From: Camellia lanceoleosa
Lineage: Eukaryota; Streptophyta; Magnoliopsida; Ericales; Theaceae
DNA length: 64,000 nt
NCBI GenBank assembly: GCA_025200525.1
Contig: CM045758.1
Location: 8,242,580 to 8,306,579, forward strand
Reading direction: 5' to 3'
The notes under the pieces are model-generated. The model was not told the DNA's origin. It ran no database searches and worked only from the letters and a program-made list of their open reading frames with translations. Of this stretch, positions 1-13,500 are shown piece by piece. The stretch's first letter is position 1; the number at the start of each line of letters is the position of its first letter. The position numbers were made by a program, and so were the translations under genes.

Positions 1-386
1 TATAACATCCAAACTATAACATTTATTCAAGTAAAATAAAAAACTACGACAGCATAATCAAAATAACGCAGCATTTTAATAACCTCGCTCAATATAATAT
101 CCGCTATAAATATTACAAAAACCTAGTCATTTGCATAAAGCAACAACATCCATCACAATATAATCATAACCCATGACAACATAGTCAAAATATGTGTTTG
201 GTAAATAAACAAAAGTACAACTACACAAAGGATGTATACGCAGGTGGTAATATCAACAAAAAAGCTCTTGCTATGTAGGTTACCAAATTCGTTCATCTCC
301 AATCTGCTATTAAAAAGGGAGGGGGGGGGGAGGGGGTAAGGTAACCATTCACTAAATATGTTAACAGGCAACCTAGAAGAGAAAAA
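1..386. other. AT-rich intergenic spacer
   Basis: No coding signal, terminal repeat or RNA gene is visible. The only notable feature is a G-rich run at about 317-336 (nearly uninterrupted G with one or two A), which could form a G-quadruplex on the plus strand. It may be edge material of the tandem repeat that follows. Confidence 0.5.
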
Positions 387-896
387 ATGAAAATTTCAAG
401 TAAATTTCAAACCAAAATTTACCGTGCTTATTCCAGAATTTTACAACTTACATTAGTTCCTCCTAAGGTATTCATGATGTTTCCTAGGCCATTTAACAAC
501 TATTTCAATATTTTACTCCCTAACGCCTATTTTCAAGCTTCCAAATGCTTTCCTACCGAGAGTCCTATGATTGTTCTATCTGTTTTCATGAGTTGTGTTG
601 ATCCGTTTCAAGGTGTTGGTGATAAGTTCTAGGCCTTTCCGTAAGTACTTAACGATTTTGCCCTCAATGGCTTATAAGTGTTGGAAATTTACAAATTTCA
701 AAGTAGTTTTAAATTGGGAGTCTCGTGCTTGTTCTATAAGTTTTCACAATTTACATTGGTTCCTCTTAAGGTGTTCATGATGTTTCCCAAGCCTTGTTGT
801 TCATATTTCACTATTTTATCTTTCAATGGCCTATTTTCCAAATTTTAAGTGTTGAAAAATATATAATTTAAAGTAGTTTTCAAACTAGAGTCACGC
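387..896. repeat. degenerate ~145-165 bp tandem repeat, left half
   Basis: A landmark resembling GGTGTTCATGATGTTTCC recurs near 467, 611 and 770. Each copy is followed by a stretch like CACTATTTTA...CAATGGCCTA, and in the later units a run like GTCTCGTGCTTGTTC precedes the landmark. The next unit is interrupted at 896 and resumes at 18796. Spacings of 144 and 159 bp give an irregular monomer. No protein-coding signal is convincing. It behaves like a decayed satellite or minisatellite that was the CACTA target site. Confidence 0.6.
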
Positions 897-1265
897 CACT
901 ACAAAAACTAAGATTTAGTAGCGCCAAAACTGCCGCTAAAAGCGTAAAAAGTGTCGCTAAAAACTAAAAACACCTTTACCCGCTGCTAATAGTGGCGTGC
1001 CAAACCGCCGCAATAGCCCCGCCTAAGATATCCTTATAGTGACGTTGCAAACGCCGGTATAGTTATTTTTATTACGTTGATGTAGTGGCGCTACAAACGC
1101 CGCTATATCTTGAATTTACCAATTACTTGCTAACTTTATAGCGATCGGTCGATCGTCCGCTATATCCTTCACTTTTGCACATTTTGTAAACCGCTATATT
1201 TTGACTCTATTCCATCAGCTTTTAATCGTCGCTATAACCATAGAATTCGCTTAATTTTATTTACA
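897..1265. repeat. CACTA terminal inverted repeat and subterminal repeats (3' end)
   Basis: After the CACTA tip, short motifs recur many times: GCCGCTAAA, GTCGCTAAA, CGCCGCTATA, CCGCTATAT and inverted forms such as TATAGCG and AGTGGCG. Dense subterminal repeats of this kind are the binding region for the TNPA-type protein in En/Spm elements. The motif differs somewhat from that at the other end. Confidence 0.75.
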
Positions 1266-2469
1266 AATGACTACATTAACCAGATAGGCTATTTTTTTTT
1301 TTTTTGGGGTTCGAGGGGGATGAATAAAGTCATAAATAAAACGACAAAAACTACAAGATACAAAGGGTATATCCTAAAAGCTAACCAACTATACAAAGAC
1401 ACATAAACCAAAAACAAAAAAGACAATGTAGACAAGAAAACCATCCTGCTCACACACCACATAAGCAAAGAGCAAATGAGGGCAAAAACAAGGCAAACAA
1501 TACAAAAACCTAAGAGCAACATAACTGTTACATTGAAAGATCCAAACAAAAGAAATTATAAACAAAACCCAAAAGGCCAATATTATAGGGACAATTTGAT
1601 TACAAAATGATCAAAACAAACACCATAGCCCTACTCACATTATATATCTATAACAACACTATTTTATTCTAATGGCTCAATACTCAATAATTGTAAAAGG
1701 TAAAAGAGTCTCAGATTTTCATAATTCCAAAATATCCAAAACACCTTAATTAAAAGGTTCATTACATAAGCCCTGTAATACAAAAAAGATCCAATGTTTC
1801 GCAAACTAATAACCCACACCATAATCCAAAAGAAAACTTGTCACATAACAATAGTACTCAAAAGTATTACTCATGACACCATTTTATAAAGATCTCCATA
1901 AAAATGTTCAAATCGAGAAATGACGCCAATTGTTTGATACTTCATATTATCTTATTTCCTCGCAATAAAAATAATTGAATGAGCATAACTATCATTTTCA
2001 ATTATAAAATCTATAAAGAAAATTTAGACTACAAATAATTCTCGACAAGTCTTCTGTTTTTTTGGGTTAAGCATATGGTTTACATATCAAAAAATAAAGA
2101 TTACACTGAAGTTGAAGATCATAAAGCCAAACATTAGTAGTAGCCACCAAATCAAGCAACCACTAGCAACATCCAAGAGTCTATTTTTAATTGTGTATTA
2201 CAGTTTGATAGGTTGTTGATATTCAAATTTGTTCGATTGCCCAATTCTCTATTTCATTGGTTTGCTTGGTATTTTTACGGATACCAATAAAGGAAGCAAA
2301 GTAGAGAAGTCAACCTATCAAACCCCAATATTGTCCAAACTAACTAACTAACAATTTATTGGTAAAGAAGTCATTAACAGTGGTTCTTAATTTGTGTCAA
2401 TGTATGTGTATTGTAATGATGACTTACCTCGATTAGAAGGTTGCATTTCATGACTCCCAAAAGAGGACC
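1266..2469. other. non-coding interior of CACTA element, possible retroposon tail
   Basis: AT-rich, no coding signal. A run of about 15 T near 1291, next to a sequence that on the minus strand reads like a plant LINE 3' untranslated region ending in poly(A), suggests a short truncated LINE inserted on the minus strand at about 1291-1600. No target-site duplication was found, so this is only a suggestion. Confidence 0.35.
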
Positions 2470-4880
2470 TTGATGTGTTCGTGAGAAGCTTGGTTCTAAT
2501 GCCACTAGATCCATCTCAGCCTAATTTATACAATAAAATTTACATAAGTATGCATAAATTTAGAAAATGATAACATATGATTAATACATTATATAAAAGA
2601 ATATGTTATATGTAGTTATACCTGCAAACCACTAGAACTATGTCTCTGACTCATCAAAAATGCTACTTGCTCTTTTAAAGAGTTTATTACAAAGATCTTG
2701 AGCTTGCAATCAATACCTTGAGTTTGCAATCGATCACCTTGAGTTTTTAGTTGTTCTTCAACTCAATTATAGTGTCTTTGTCTCTCATTCTCTTCATCGT
2801 AAACCATTCTCAAGTGGTCAAAATTATTACACATGAAGCCATGCTTGGAAGGAGTAGGCCCAAATCCTAAACCTCTAACACGACCATGATGCTCTTACCC
2901 ATCACTTGAGAATAAATATCATTTGGTGACCAAGATATACGTCCACCAACATTTCCTTCGGAGCTACTTGGTTGTGAGCTCATCAAAGCTTCTAGTTTTT
3001 CCTATAGCATAAATGGCGGGAAAAAAATAAGAAGACAAAGAGTGAGAGTAATTGTTTGCCACAAACACATTAGAATTTTGAAAATGTAACTTATTAAATG
3101 AGCATACAATTTTTGTAGCTGCTGCTTCATTGACTAGTGTCCCATCCTTCCTTTTGTGAAGCAAAGATATATAATTTTGCTCGATCTAGTGCAATCTTAT
3201 CTTTTTGCTCCTATGTAACAATCATATCGTTTGAGAATAAATTCATAATATAATGCGCTAACCAAATTCAAAATATAAAACAAGGAATGAAGTTTGAAAT
3301 ACCATATCATATGCATGTTGTGCATAAGTTTTAGATCCTCCTCAGATGTGCACTTGTTTGCTCTACCGCTTACCTTATTGGTTGTACTAAGTTCCTTCAC
3401 TCATAAATGCATAACAATATGTTAAAAAAATGATATAATGACATTGTATTATTTGATAGAAAACATACATTTATGCATACCGTCTTCCTTTGAAAACCAA
3501 TACGCGACAAGGTTAGCATAGTGCTCACGGTTAACTGTTAAAGGCGCAGTAGCTACTATCTGTGCTGCTATCTTTTGTCTCATCATAGTACTTTGCTTTT
3601 AAACTACATTTCCAATTTCTCCATTTCTCTCCCATTGACTTCAATGTTCGATGCCTAATCATATCCCTTCTCTCATCTTGAGGAATGGCAAACTTGGACT
3701 ACAATTGTATGTTTTTTCATGTTATGAACATTCTTAAAATTATAAATACAATAATATAAACTAAATTTGTGCATTTCTTTGCCTAATTCTCATATTTTTA
3801 CATGGAGATAATGAACCACACTAATTTCATACTTCTTACTTGTAGACGACACCTATATGAACAACATATTTGATTTTGGATTAATGATAATGAAATGATC
3901 AACAATGTGTTATTTGTTGTGTAAGAAAATTGAATCTTTGATTGTGCTTTTTGAAGGTCATTTGCAAATAAGCAACATATACATGCACATGCTGGTATTA
4001 GGAATAGAAACCAAATTAATGATTCAATTATAAATTAAATTTGTTATAAAATCTAAGATTGTAGTTGAAGTCAATAAAATTTTCTTTACTACTGTAGTAG
4101 AATTATCACAAAATACTTGTAGTTAGAAAATTACCTCGATAATATTCCAACAATCTTCTTTATACGGATCCGCACTTCATGCCAATTTTGTACTTAGGTG
4201 GGCATAAGGGTGGCTTCCTAGCAATGGGACCTATGAAGCTTAATCGAATATACCACCCTCAGAGAAACAAATTGCAAATCCTTGTTGAAGGTGAGCATAA
4301 TGCTCTTCTCGAGTCAAATTCCATACTTCAACCATACGTAATTCGCTGTTTCGCTTTTGGTCGATTCATCTATTACAATACAACAATGAAATATATCATG
4401 GAAGTTAAGGGTGACTTGTAATTTGTACCTTAACTAAAAATCTAATAATACCTGTATGTTGCATTTCGTCTTCCCTTAACCAGTCCTCATCTAAATCATC
4501 TTCAAACTGAGGGTTAACCTCTGATTCTTGAGGTTGAGGATGTGGAACATGTGATGGAGCATGTGAGGAGGGATGTGACCAACTAGGTTGTGAAGAGCCA
4601 TTTGATCGAGTAGGCTGTGAAGTTTCATTTGGCCGATTAAGTTGTACAGAGGCATTTGAACGACTAGGTTGTGAAGTTCTATTTGGCCAGTCCATCTGTA
4701 GAGAGCCAATTGAGTGACTATGTTGTGAAGTTCCACTTGGTGCGTTAAGCTGTGAAGGGTTATTTGGTTGGCTAGGCTGTGAAGAGTTATTTGACTGGCT
4801 AGGTTGTGAAGAGCCATTTGATCGCTTATTTTGGGACTCATTCTCAAGATTGCAAGTTCTAAATCGCTTTTGCCATATCG
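2470..4880 (-). pseudogene. Ptta/En/Spm-type (TNPA-like) CACTA protein, degenerate
   Basis: This is the second CACTA gene, a DNA-binding accessory protein expected to bind the subterminal repeats. Reading on the minus strand, an exon from about 4870 encodes a low-complexity region of repeated SNGSSQPS-like units ending in an acidic stretch (DDLDEDWLREDE) near 4440, followed by a plausible GT donor. A degraded stretch around 4180-4400 follows. Near 3690-3480 comes a clear transposase_24/Ptta block: KFAIPQDERRD, then SMGEKWRNWKCSLKAKYYDE, and in another frame NREHYANLVAYWFSKED. KELSTTNKVSGR lies near 3390 and HKRKDGTLVNEAAATKI near 3160. The C-terminus around 2800-2630 looks coiled-coil with LKEQVAFLMSQ. 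In-frame stops and frame changes show it is not functional. Exon limits are approximate. Confidence 0.78.
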
Positions 4881-7236
4881 CTAGATAAACAATAGATGTA
4901 ATTAATCAAACACAAAGATATTAGTCAAATTAAATGAGCATTTATCATAGTACTAAGAGTATGCTCGCTCTAAAGGCACGGTGTAAATAATGTTAGGATT
5001 GTAATATAATTGTAATCGCAACACTATTTAAATTTAAGATTAAAATACAATTATAAAAATCTATTTAATAGACTACACTTTACAATTTCAAACAAATCAA
5101 ATATTAAAAAAAATTAAATATCAAATAATGCACACCAGCCAATACTACTCTAATTTAAAAGAAATTAAAATTAAAATGCACATCGCTTAATGTTACTACT
5201 ACCAATCAAATTCTAACTACATAAATCTAATAATATCGGCCATTTTTAAGACCGGTATGACAAAGTCCATTTCCAACTTCGCCTTGCAATCTATATTGAA
5301 CCGAGGTCAAGATTGAAACATATTTTCAATTTCCGAAGTTCTCTCGCGAACCATTACGCAAATAAAACTCAAAGCATAACTTATATTGGCATTATCGTAG
5401 AGTGTTTTAAAGTGAACATTTGTAAACCGCACAAAAGGCAATTTTGAATTAGAAACGTTATGAAGAGGAGAAAATGTAATTTCAATTTGAATTAGAAACG
5501 ATGGAGCGGATCGTGATTTCGATTGCATCCGCATTCTCGCAACATTACATTCTAATCCTAGAATCAAAAGTTATGATTCAATAATAGTAATATGAGGAGA
5601 TTAAATGAGTTATAAAGAGACATAACTATATCATCAAGGTATATACAACAGCAGAATGAGCTACCCATATTCGCCTCCCAATCATCTCGCAAGCATCGAT
5701 CAAGTTGATGAGCAACCAACTAAAACCAAAAAAAAAAAGAAGTAGCAAATAAAAAAGAGAGGCAACAAAACCAAAAGGCACTACAGAGTCATCAAGAAGA
5801 AGAAACCGTAAACACTTAGCAACAAAGAAGAAGAATAATAATTTGCTAAGGCCATGGTAGTTCCAATCCTCAGAGAAGCCTCGATTGTCAGAAAAATCTC
5901 CCCTCAGTACACATAATAGTTCTCATGTCAACTTGTGAATTGATTAAGGTTAGAGTACCTTTGTGAATTAAATATTCATCAAAAGGGTGTGAGTACTCTA
6001 ATTATTTGGTGTATAGGCCGGACTCAATAAGGAGATGATCGCTTGCTATATTCAAGGACGCCTGGGAGGATAGGAAATTGAAGAATGGAGTTTTTCAAAG
6101 GCAACAATTAGAATAAGAATAGTAATCGGTAAAGTATATCTGCAAAGAGGTGAATTACACTTTCCATAAGTTGGTCATAAGCTTGAGTCCATCAGAGGAA
6201 GAGGTGTGTGATTGGGGGAAACTTTGATCAATTGAGGCAGGTATGTGATTAAGTCCTCTATTTTTTTTCTTTTCGTTGTTCGGCAAGTTGATGGTATAGA
6301 AGAGTAGGACTTGAACCTATTGGAACTTTCTCAAGCTGTTCATTTTGTTTCATGATTAGAAGGGTGTGCTGCAACTTTTAAAAAATGAAAACTCTATAAA
6401 AAAATTTAATGAAAATGACACATACCAAAGCCTTAATTTCTCTCAAGAGATGACACATAATTGCACAGCTATTCATATTCTCCAATGTAGTTTCATTGAT
6501 TCCTCTTTTAAGTTGGTAAGAAACAAAAATCAGTCACAGGTACTTTCCTATGACGATTCAACAAATAAAGAACAACTTAATGCTATTTTTGTATGACTTT
6601 CCCTATATTTTGTTTTTCCAAAAATTGAACTATTTTATAAGAGGATTATGTTTCTTAGTGTAACACTTTTTTTGGGAGGAGCAGCACCTAAGAAACAGAA
6701 CACACCAAAACTAAGTAAAGTTGCTACTATTTTAAACAAAGATGATGCAAGCAACCACAAATCAAATCATTACCGGCAGCTACAAATATAGGCACAGATC
6801 AGCAGCATCCAAAGGAACTGCAGCAGTAAATGAACAAAGCTACCATGTAATGGGAAAATAAAAATAAAAAATAAATAAAAATTATGGTTTGTATCTGATA
6901 TCTGCCATTCTTTTCACACAAAATCTGATCAACAAATCAGCCTCCTTGACCTCTAATGCACCAAGTGCAATCTTTAAAAATAAAAAACAAAAAAAAATAG
7001 AGAAGGAAATTCATGAATAATAGTATAAATTGATAGGATAGATATGTGCAAAATAATGTGATATTAGACATTTCTAAAGCATGTATACATATATTTATGT
7101 CTCGGAAGTTGTAGAAGTTCACCCTCAATTAGATCATAATTTTAACCACCAATGGTTATATTCAGAAGATGCCCAAACAAAATATGAGGTAAACAGGGAT
7201 CTGCAAATGTTAACTACACAGATCAAACCCATACAT

Positions 7237-7241
<5 letters not shown>

Positions 7242-7287
<46 letters not shown>
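7242..7287. repeat. (GA)n microsatellite
   Basis: About 23 uninterrupted GA dinucleotides; any Arg-Glu run read through it is an artefact of the repeat. Confidence 0.95.
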
Positions 7288-7290
<3 letters not shown>

Positions 7291-8420
7291 GGACCTCAAA
7301 CAAAGTTAAATCACTACCACCAATTATGTTCCAGACAATTCCAGTGGCCCTCTCTATGCCAATATCTAATAAAGGTGATTGAACGGCATTTAATGCAGCA
7401 TCTCTTGCTCTGTACTTTCCTACACAAGAACAAATACCACAAGATAACTTAGAGAAGTTTGGCCACTCATTCTATTTCATCAGACTAAAACAAAGCCAAA
7501 AGCAAAATGCAGAAAAAAAAAAAAAAACAAAAATTTAAACATAAACAGATGAAGAAGAAAGCAAGCCATACAGAGCAGAAGAAGAGAGATTCACCACAAG
7601 AGCAAAAACCTCTATTGCATTAAGATTTCATCAAGAAAAACAAGACTCAATTAGTACTCTATCACCCCAAAGCAAAAGGCCATCACTACAACATTGCGCC
7701 ATCAAAGACCAAGGATCACCACTAAACATATCAGACAAGACTCAACAAACCAAGACTCACCTCAAGAGTAAAGAAACCTCTATTGCATACAAAGAAAAAT
7801 AATCACCACTAAGCACCATCCAAAAGCAAAGCAGAGGTTCACCACAAGAGCAAAGAAACCAAAGAAGAGACAACTAAGGAAACAGAATCGTGCCTTGAAG
7901 ACCAAAGAAGAGACAACTAAGGAAACAGAATCCAAAGAACTCCGAACCACAAGCTAAGAACTCAGAGTCTCGATGGTCAAACCAAAGTGTGATACTCTTC
8001 ATTCTCAGGTAATGCATAATATTCTTGGTTTTTTATTTTATTTTATGGTAATTCATTCCTTTTCCTATCATTGTTTCTTAAACAAAGATTATGCATATAA
8101 GATATGGCTAAATGATTTTGTTCTCATTCATGACTTAAAAAATTTGCTTCAGATCGCTCAAATTTCTCTCAGAATAAGAGTGTTTATTTTGATTGTGATT
8201 ATACTAAATAACCGTAGTTTTTTATTTTTATTTTGGAGCACAAGCTTCCAATTATACAAGATTAAAGAGGATATGCAAGAAGATATATACAAATTGAATC
8301 CAAAGAAAATGGCATGCATTAACCAAGAAACAAATTTTTCATGAAAGAAAATGGCATGCATTAACCAAGAAACAACTTAACCAAGAAACAAAGAACTTGA
8401 ACCACAAGCTAAGAACTCGC

Positions 8421-8752
8421 AGACTAATATAACATTAGTGTTAGGAAGATTAGGAGATCTCGAGATTTTGACAAAGGATTATAAAAAATTATAACTATTT
8501 GCATAAAGCTTGATCGCTCAAGTATGTTGCCGATATGTCAAGAGAAAACATTATATTCATGTTGCACCATATGAAGCTAACCTCCGACTTATAAGTCATC
8601 ATACCCCAACTATCCATCAAGATTTGAAGGAATTGAACAAATGAGAATCTAAAATAAGTTCTAGCTAATTTTGAAGATTTTATTTTGACAAGGCCCAAAG
8701 AAAAAGGAAATAGAAAATTTACTTGATTATGAATGAATGCATTAATAGAATG
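8421..8752. repeat. internal duplication, copy A (contiguous)
   Basis: This 332 bp stretch, from AGACTAATATAACATTAG to TGCATTAATAGAATG, recurs at 9182-9253 plus 9685-9950 with only scattered substitutions. Here the two parts are contiguous. Confidence 0.85.
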
Positions 8753-9181
8753 AACACTGATCCTAGGAATGACCATTAAACTAATCAGCAATCTTTATCC
8801 ACACTAGCGCATTTCTACCTTACAAACCAAAGACTAATCGGTGCCTTGAAACCAAATTTTAATCAAAACACAACAAACTCACATCGCGTAGACTAGAAGC
8901 ACCAATGCAAACTTAGAACTCGCACTGGGTTAATGCACACTCAAAATCGGTGCCTAATATTCCAAAGAAGATAAGGAGATTGAAACATTTTACATCACTA
9001 TAAAATAAAGCCCATCCAGAGGGCATTGTACCGAGCTCGATCTGTTTTAATTCTCGAGTCTGCAGTTTCTTCAACAGCTTCCCTAATTTCCAAAATCTGC
9101 CATTCAAACTCAAAGCATAAAAATCAATGCCCTTCTTTGGGTTGGAGCAACACAAAATTAATATATATATATACAAATATA

Positions 9182-9950
9182 AGACTAATATAACATTAGT
9201 GTTAGGAAGATTAGGAGATCTGAGATTTTGACAAAGGATTAAAAAAAATTATATTAACTTTAATGGCTAATGGAGGAAAAAAGGAACATGTAATAACATT
9301 AAAAAAGAAAAAAGAAAAAAATGCAGTAAAACATAATTTAAAAAAATTATACAACTGAAAATGTATGTAATAGAGAAATAAAAGGCTGTTACGCTTAATG
9401 TACAAGTAAACGACTAGTAACGGCAACATAGCACTAAATCTCATTATTTAACAGCCATTACAATACGTAATGACCATTTAAAAACTAAATGCAGATCATA
9501 GGTAACATTTTGCAATTCAAATGATGGCAAATGTTGGTCTATATGGAGATGACCAAGGTAGAGGTACAACACTTCGAACATCCTATACAAAGAAATTCTT
9601 TTACACTTTGTATTTTCATTTGAAAGTTTGTTGAGAGATTACATTATAATGCTGGAGATTATACAGTACGTGGTCTACTAACAGTAACTATTTGCATAAA
9701 GCTTGGACTGTTCAAGTATGTTGCCAGTAAATGTCAGAAGAGAAAACATTATATTCATGTTGCACCATATGAAGCCAACCTCCGACTTGTAAGTCCTCAT
9801 ACCCCAACTATCCATCAAGATTTGAAGGATTTGAACAAATGAGAATCTAAAATAAGTTCTAGCTAATTTTGAAGATTTTATTTTGACAAGGCCTAAAGAA
9901 AAAGGAAATAGAAAATTTACTTGATTATGAATGAATGCATTAATAGAATG
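9182..9950. repeat. internal duplication, copy B, split by ~430 bp
   Basis: The first part (9182-9253) and second part (9685-9950) match copy A. The intervening ~430 bp is flanked by the pentamer TAACT on both sides, as expected of an insertion with a 5 bp target duplication or of a microhomology deletion in copy A. The 430 bp itself shows no recognised element ends. Confidence 0.75.
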
Positions 9951-10522
9951 CCTTAAAAATCCCTAGGGATAGTTTGAGCACAATAATTTGACTAGAATTT
10001 TGAGCAGGCTAAATTTAATCATATCAAAATCGGACAGTACATAGTTCAGGTTAGGCAAGCACAACACCAGCATTATGGTGCAGATGCCCAGAGGCAACTA
10101 GACAAGTGCCTATTTAAGAGTTCACACACAAGATAGAGAAGAATTATAAAGACAAGTGGAATATAAGATCTCTAAATAGAGTTACTGCAAATAGGAATCA
10201 GGTGATTCATATTTGCTATCACTTTTTGCAATACTAATAAATGGTTGAGTTTAAAGACAGTTTAATTTCATATTTTCATTCAAATGCCTATTTAAGAGTT
10301 ATTGAGGCTAAAATTGTTGCTCAAGTAAATAGACATTAGAAACTAGTTTTTCCTCAAAGCAGGACAAAAATCCGAACAAAAAAAGAACAAAAAAATGCAA
10401 AACATGGGTTACCATACATATATGAAACTAAGAAATTTGAAATTTATATTCAAAACCAAATAATGTTTCAAAGATTAACATGAGAATAAATAAATTAAAA
10501 TCAAACTAGTTGAACTCAATAG

Positions 10523-13500
10523 CTAGACATCCTCATCTAATTCATCTTCATCGATCAGTTGGTTATCAAGTGGAAGTGGTATATTGATTGTCGCTCCATC
10601 TCAGATCATTTCTAGCCCAATTGAGGTTTTCATTCGCATCCACATGAGTGTCTTCAACTATCATATTATACGGCTCGTTATCATAGTAATTGTCAACATC
10701 ACCATCACCCAATTTAGTAGTACCAACATCAAACACATCCCTCGCTTTTGTTTTAACAACAACCAACCAATTTTCATGCCTTACATCTCCCACATAATAA
10801 CCTTGTGTTGCTTGAGATGACAAGACAAATGGTTCATCATTTAACCGTTCTCCAGTATGTATCAAATGCGAAAAATTTACCAGGTTAAAACCATATTCAT
10901 CTATCTTGTAGCCTCTACTTGTGTTCACATCAGCCCAATTGCATTTGAATAGTACATATTTCAACTTGTCAAAATAATTCAGCTCAATGATATCAAATAA
11001 AACACCATAATACATGGTGCCTCCTTCAGTGGCCACACAAACCCCACTATTTTGAGTTTTCTTCGCTGCCTCGTAATTTTTAATTCGGAACTTAAAACCA
11101 TTAACAACATATCGTTTGAATCGTCTAGCTAGAGTGTTTGGGCCTTGAGCAAGCCACTTGATTTCATCAGTAAGTTGTTGCTTTCTTGTGTCATCCATAG
11201 CTACAACCTAATATATTATAGGATCCATTAAAATGATTACATTAATCTCTACGCTAAAAATTGTATATGGTAATAGTATTATTTAATAGCTACATACTTA
11301 CATATGATCTAAACCACTCACAAAACTTTTCCATATGCATCTTATTAAGAACTTCATCTGCTTAATGACGCGGACGACTTTGTCTCTTTATATGCTCCTT
11401 GTGTTCTCTCAGATATACAAACCTAACTTGTGTTACTATTGCAAGTATTAAAATGGGAAACTCAAACTTATTTATACACCATAACTCATAAATATTGCTT
11501 ACATCCGATATGGTTGAATTTGATCATTGTTAAAAAGCACATAACGATGTGCTTGTATCCATGACTTTTGATCAAGTTCGATATTCATTATTGCCCCTGT
11601 AGAATCTTCAACATTTCTTAAGGGTCGATTGAATATGGTTTCAACAGATTCCAAATATCGCGAACAAAATATTAAGCACTCTTCACTATGTATCCTTCTC
11701 GCAATAGAGCCCTCTGGATGGGCTTTGTTACGAACATAAGATTTTAGTCGTTGGAGATACCTACATGAAAAACAATATAATTATAGATCGACTAAATTGG
11801 GATGTCAATGTGATGTAGGTTAAAAACACAAATAGATACAAGTTGTCACGCCTAACCTCTCAATGGGATACATCCATCTATAGTGAACTGGGCTAGCAAT
11901 TTTAGCCTCAGTGGCCAAATGGACGACTAAATGCACCATAACAGTAAAAAAGGAGGGAGGGAAGATTCTCTCCAAATTGCATAAAGTCAATACAATTCGA
12001 GATGCAAGTCGGTCAAGCTCTTCCACTTGCAAGACTTTGGAACATATTTCCCTAAAGAAACAAGATAACTCAATTAGAGGTGAACCGACTTGTTTTGGTA
12101 ATGCTCCTCGTAATGCGATAGGAAGAAGTTGCTGCATCAAAATATGACCATCATGACTCTTCAAACCTATAATCTTACGCTGAAGTTGGATACAACGTGA
12201 AATATTTGAAGCATAACCATCCGGGACTTTTACCCCTTCAAAACTTTCAAGAAGTCATCTTTCTTTAAAATCATTGAGAAGCAAGCGGAGGCAAATATGT
12301 CTTATTGGAACTGATCTTTTGTGGGTGAAGTTCACGTCTTATACCCATCTCTTGTAAGTCAAGACGTGCCTTCAAGTTATCCTTTGTCTTCCCATCTAAA
12401 TTCAACGATGTTCCATATACATTATCAATCACATTTTTCACTATATGCATCACATCAAGGTTGTGAAGCAATTTTTGATTTGCCCAATAATGACAATGTA
12501 AAAAATATACTTCTTTTCTTCCATGGTTGTATCTCATCACCATCCGCTTGTTTCTTTCTTTTTTGTTTTTTCATTTGCCTTTGTTTTCCCAAATTTGTAA
12601 TCAAGGTCTTCTGCTTGCATCATGATCTCAAAGCCGATAGCATATCTAGAGTCGGTTCTATTTCTTGTTTGCCATCAAATGAAGCTCTATCTTTACGCAA
12701 CCTATGATCTTTATCCAAGACACGCCTATGACCCATAAAACAATATTTTCCTCCATGTTTTAACCATCGAGTATGAGTCTCATCATTTCAAGAAGGACAT
12801 GCAAGAGCACCCTTGGTATTCCAACCGCATAAATCACCATATGCGGAAAGTCATTTATAGTCCACATTAGAGCATGCATTTGGAAGTTTCTTTGGAAGAT
12901 ATATCATAAGTTTGTACTCCAACATCCCATAATTCCTTCAATTCTTCAACTAAAGGTCGCATGTACACATCTATGTCATTCAGGGGAGCTCGGACCAGAA
13001 TAAGCAATGATAGGATGAAAGAAGACCTTTTCATGCACATCCATGGAGGCAAATTATATGGGACCAATATGACCGCCATATACTATAACTAGTACTCATA
13101 TTCCCGTAAGGGTTAAATCCATCTCACGCCAACCCTAACCGACATTGCGAGAGTCAAAGGAAAAATCTACATATCGAGAGTCGAATGTTTTCTGCCATAG
13201 AATCGGGCAGATGCCTCATTATGCCATCATTTGTATGGCCTTCAACATGCCATTTCATAGAAGCAAATTGCTTTTGATGACATGAACAACCTCGCAATCG
13301 AGGTTTCAAAGGAAACCACCGTAAAACCTTTGCAGCCTTTTTCTTTCTCTTTTTAGATGTACTCATATTATGCTGCAAATCATTCTCATTTGTTTCCCAC
13401 CTTGAAGCACCACAATGACACACTTCATCATTTGCATGTTCTTTCCAAAATAACATACAATCATTAGGGCAAGCATGAATCTTTTCATAACCGAGACCTA

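Larger units (their letters stand above)
4881..10522. other. non-coding CACTA interior between the two genes
   Basis: AT-rich, without recognisable protein domains on either strand. It contains a GA microsatellite, a short tandem duplication around 7855-7935 (repeating a CAAAGAAGAGACAACTAAGG word), another at about 8305-8395 (repeating GGCATGCATTAACCAAG) and a larger split duplication. Short open frames here are low-complexity and I do not call them genes. Confidence 0.6.

Noticed and set aside
4179..4421. Plus-strand 80-residue protein
   Set aside because: It lies opposite the Ptta/En/Spm pseudogene, and the minus strand carries the family-like motif instead.
7081..7290. Protein with an (Arg-Glu)n tail
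   Set aside because: The tail is the (GA)n microsatellite and the rest has no recognisable domain.
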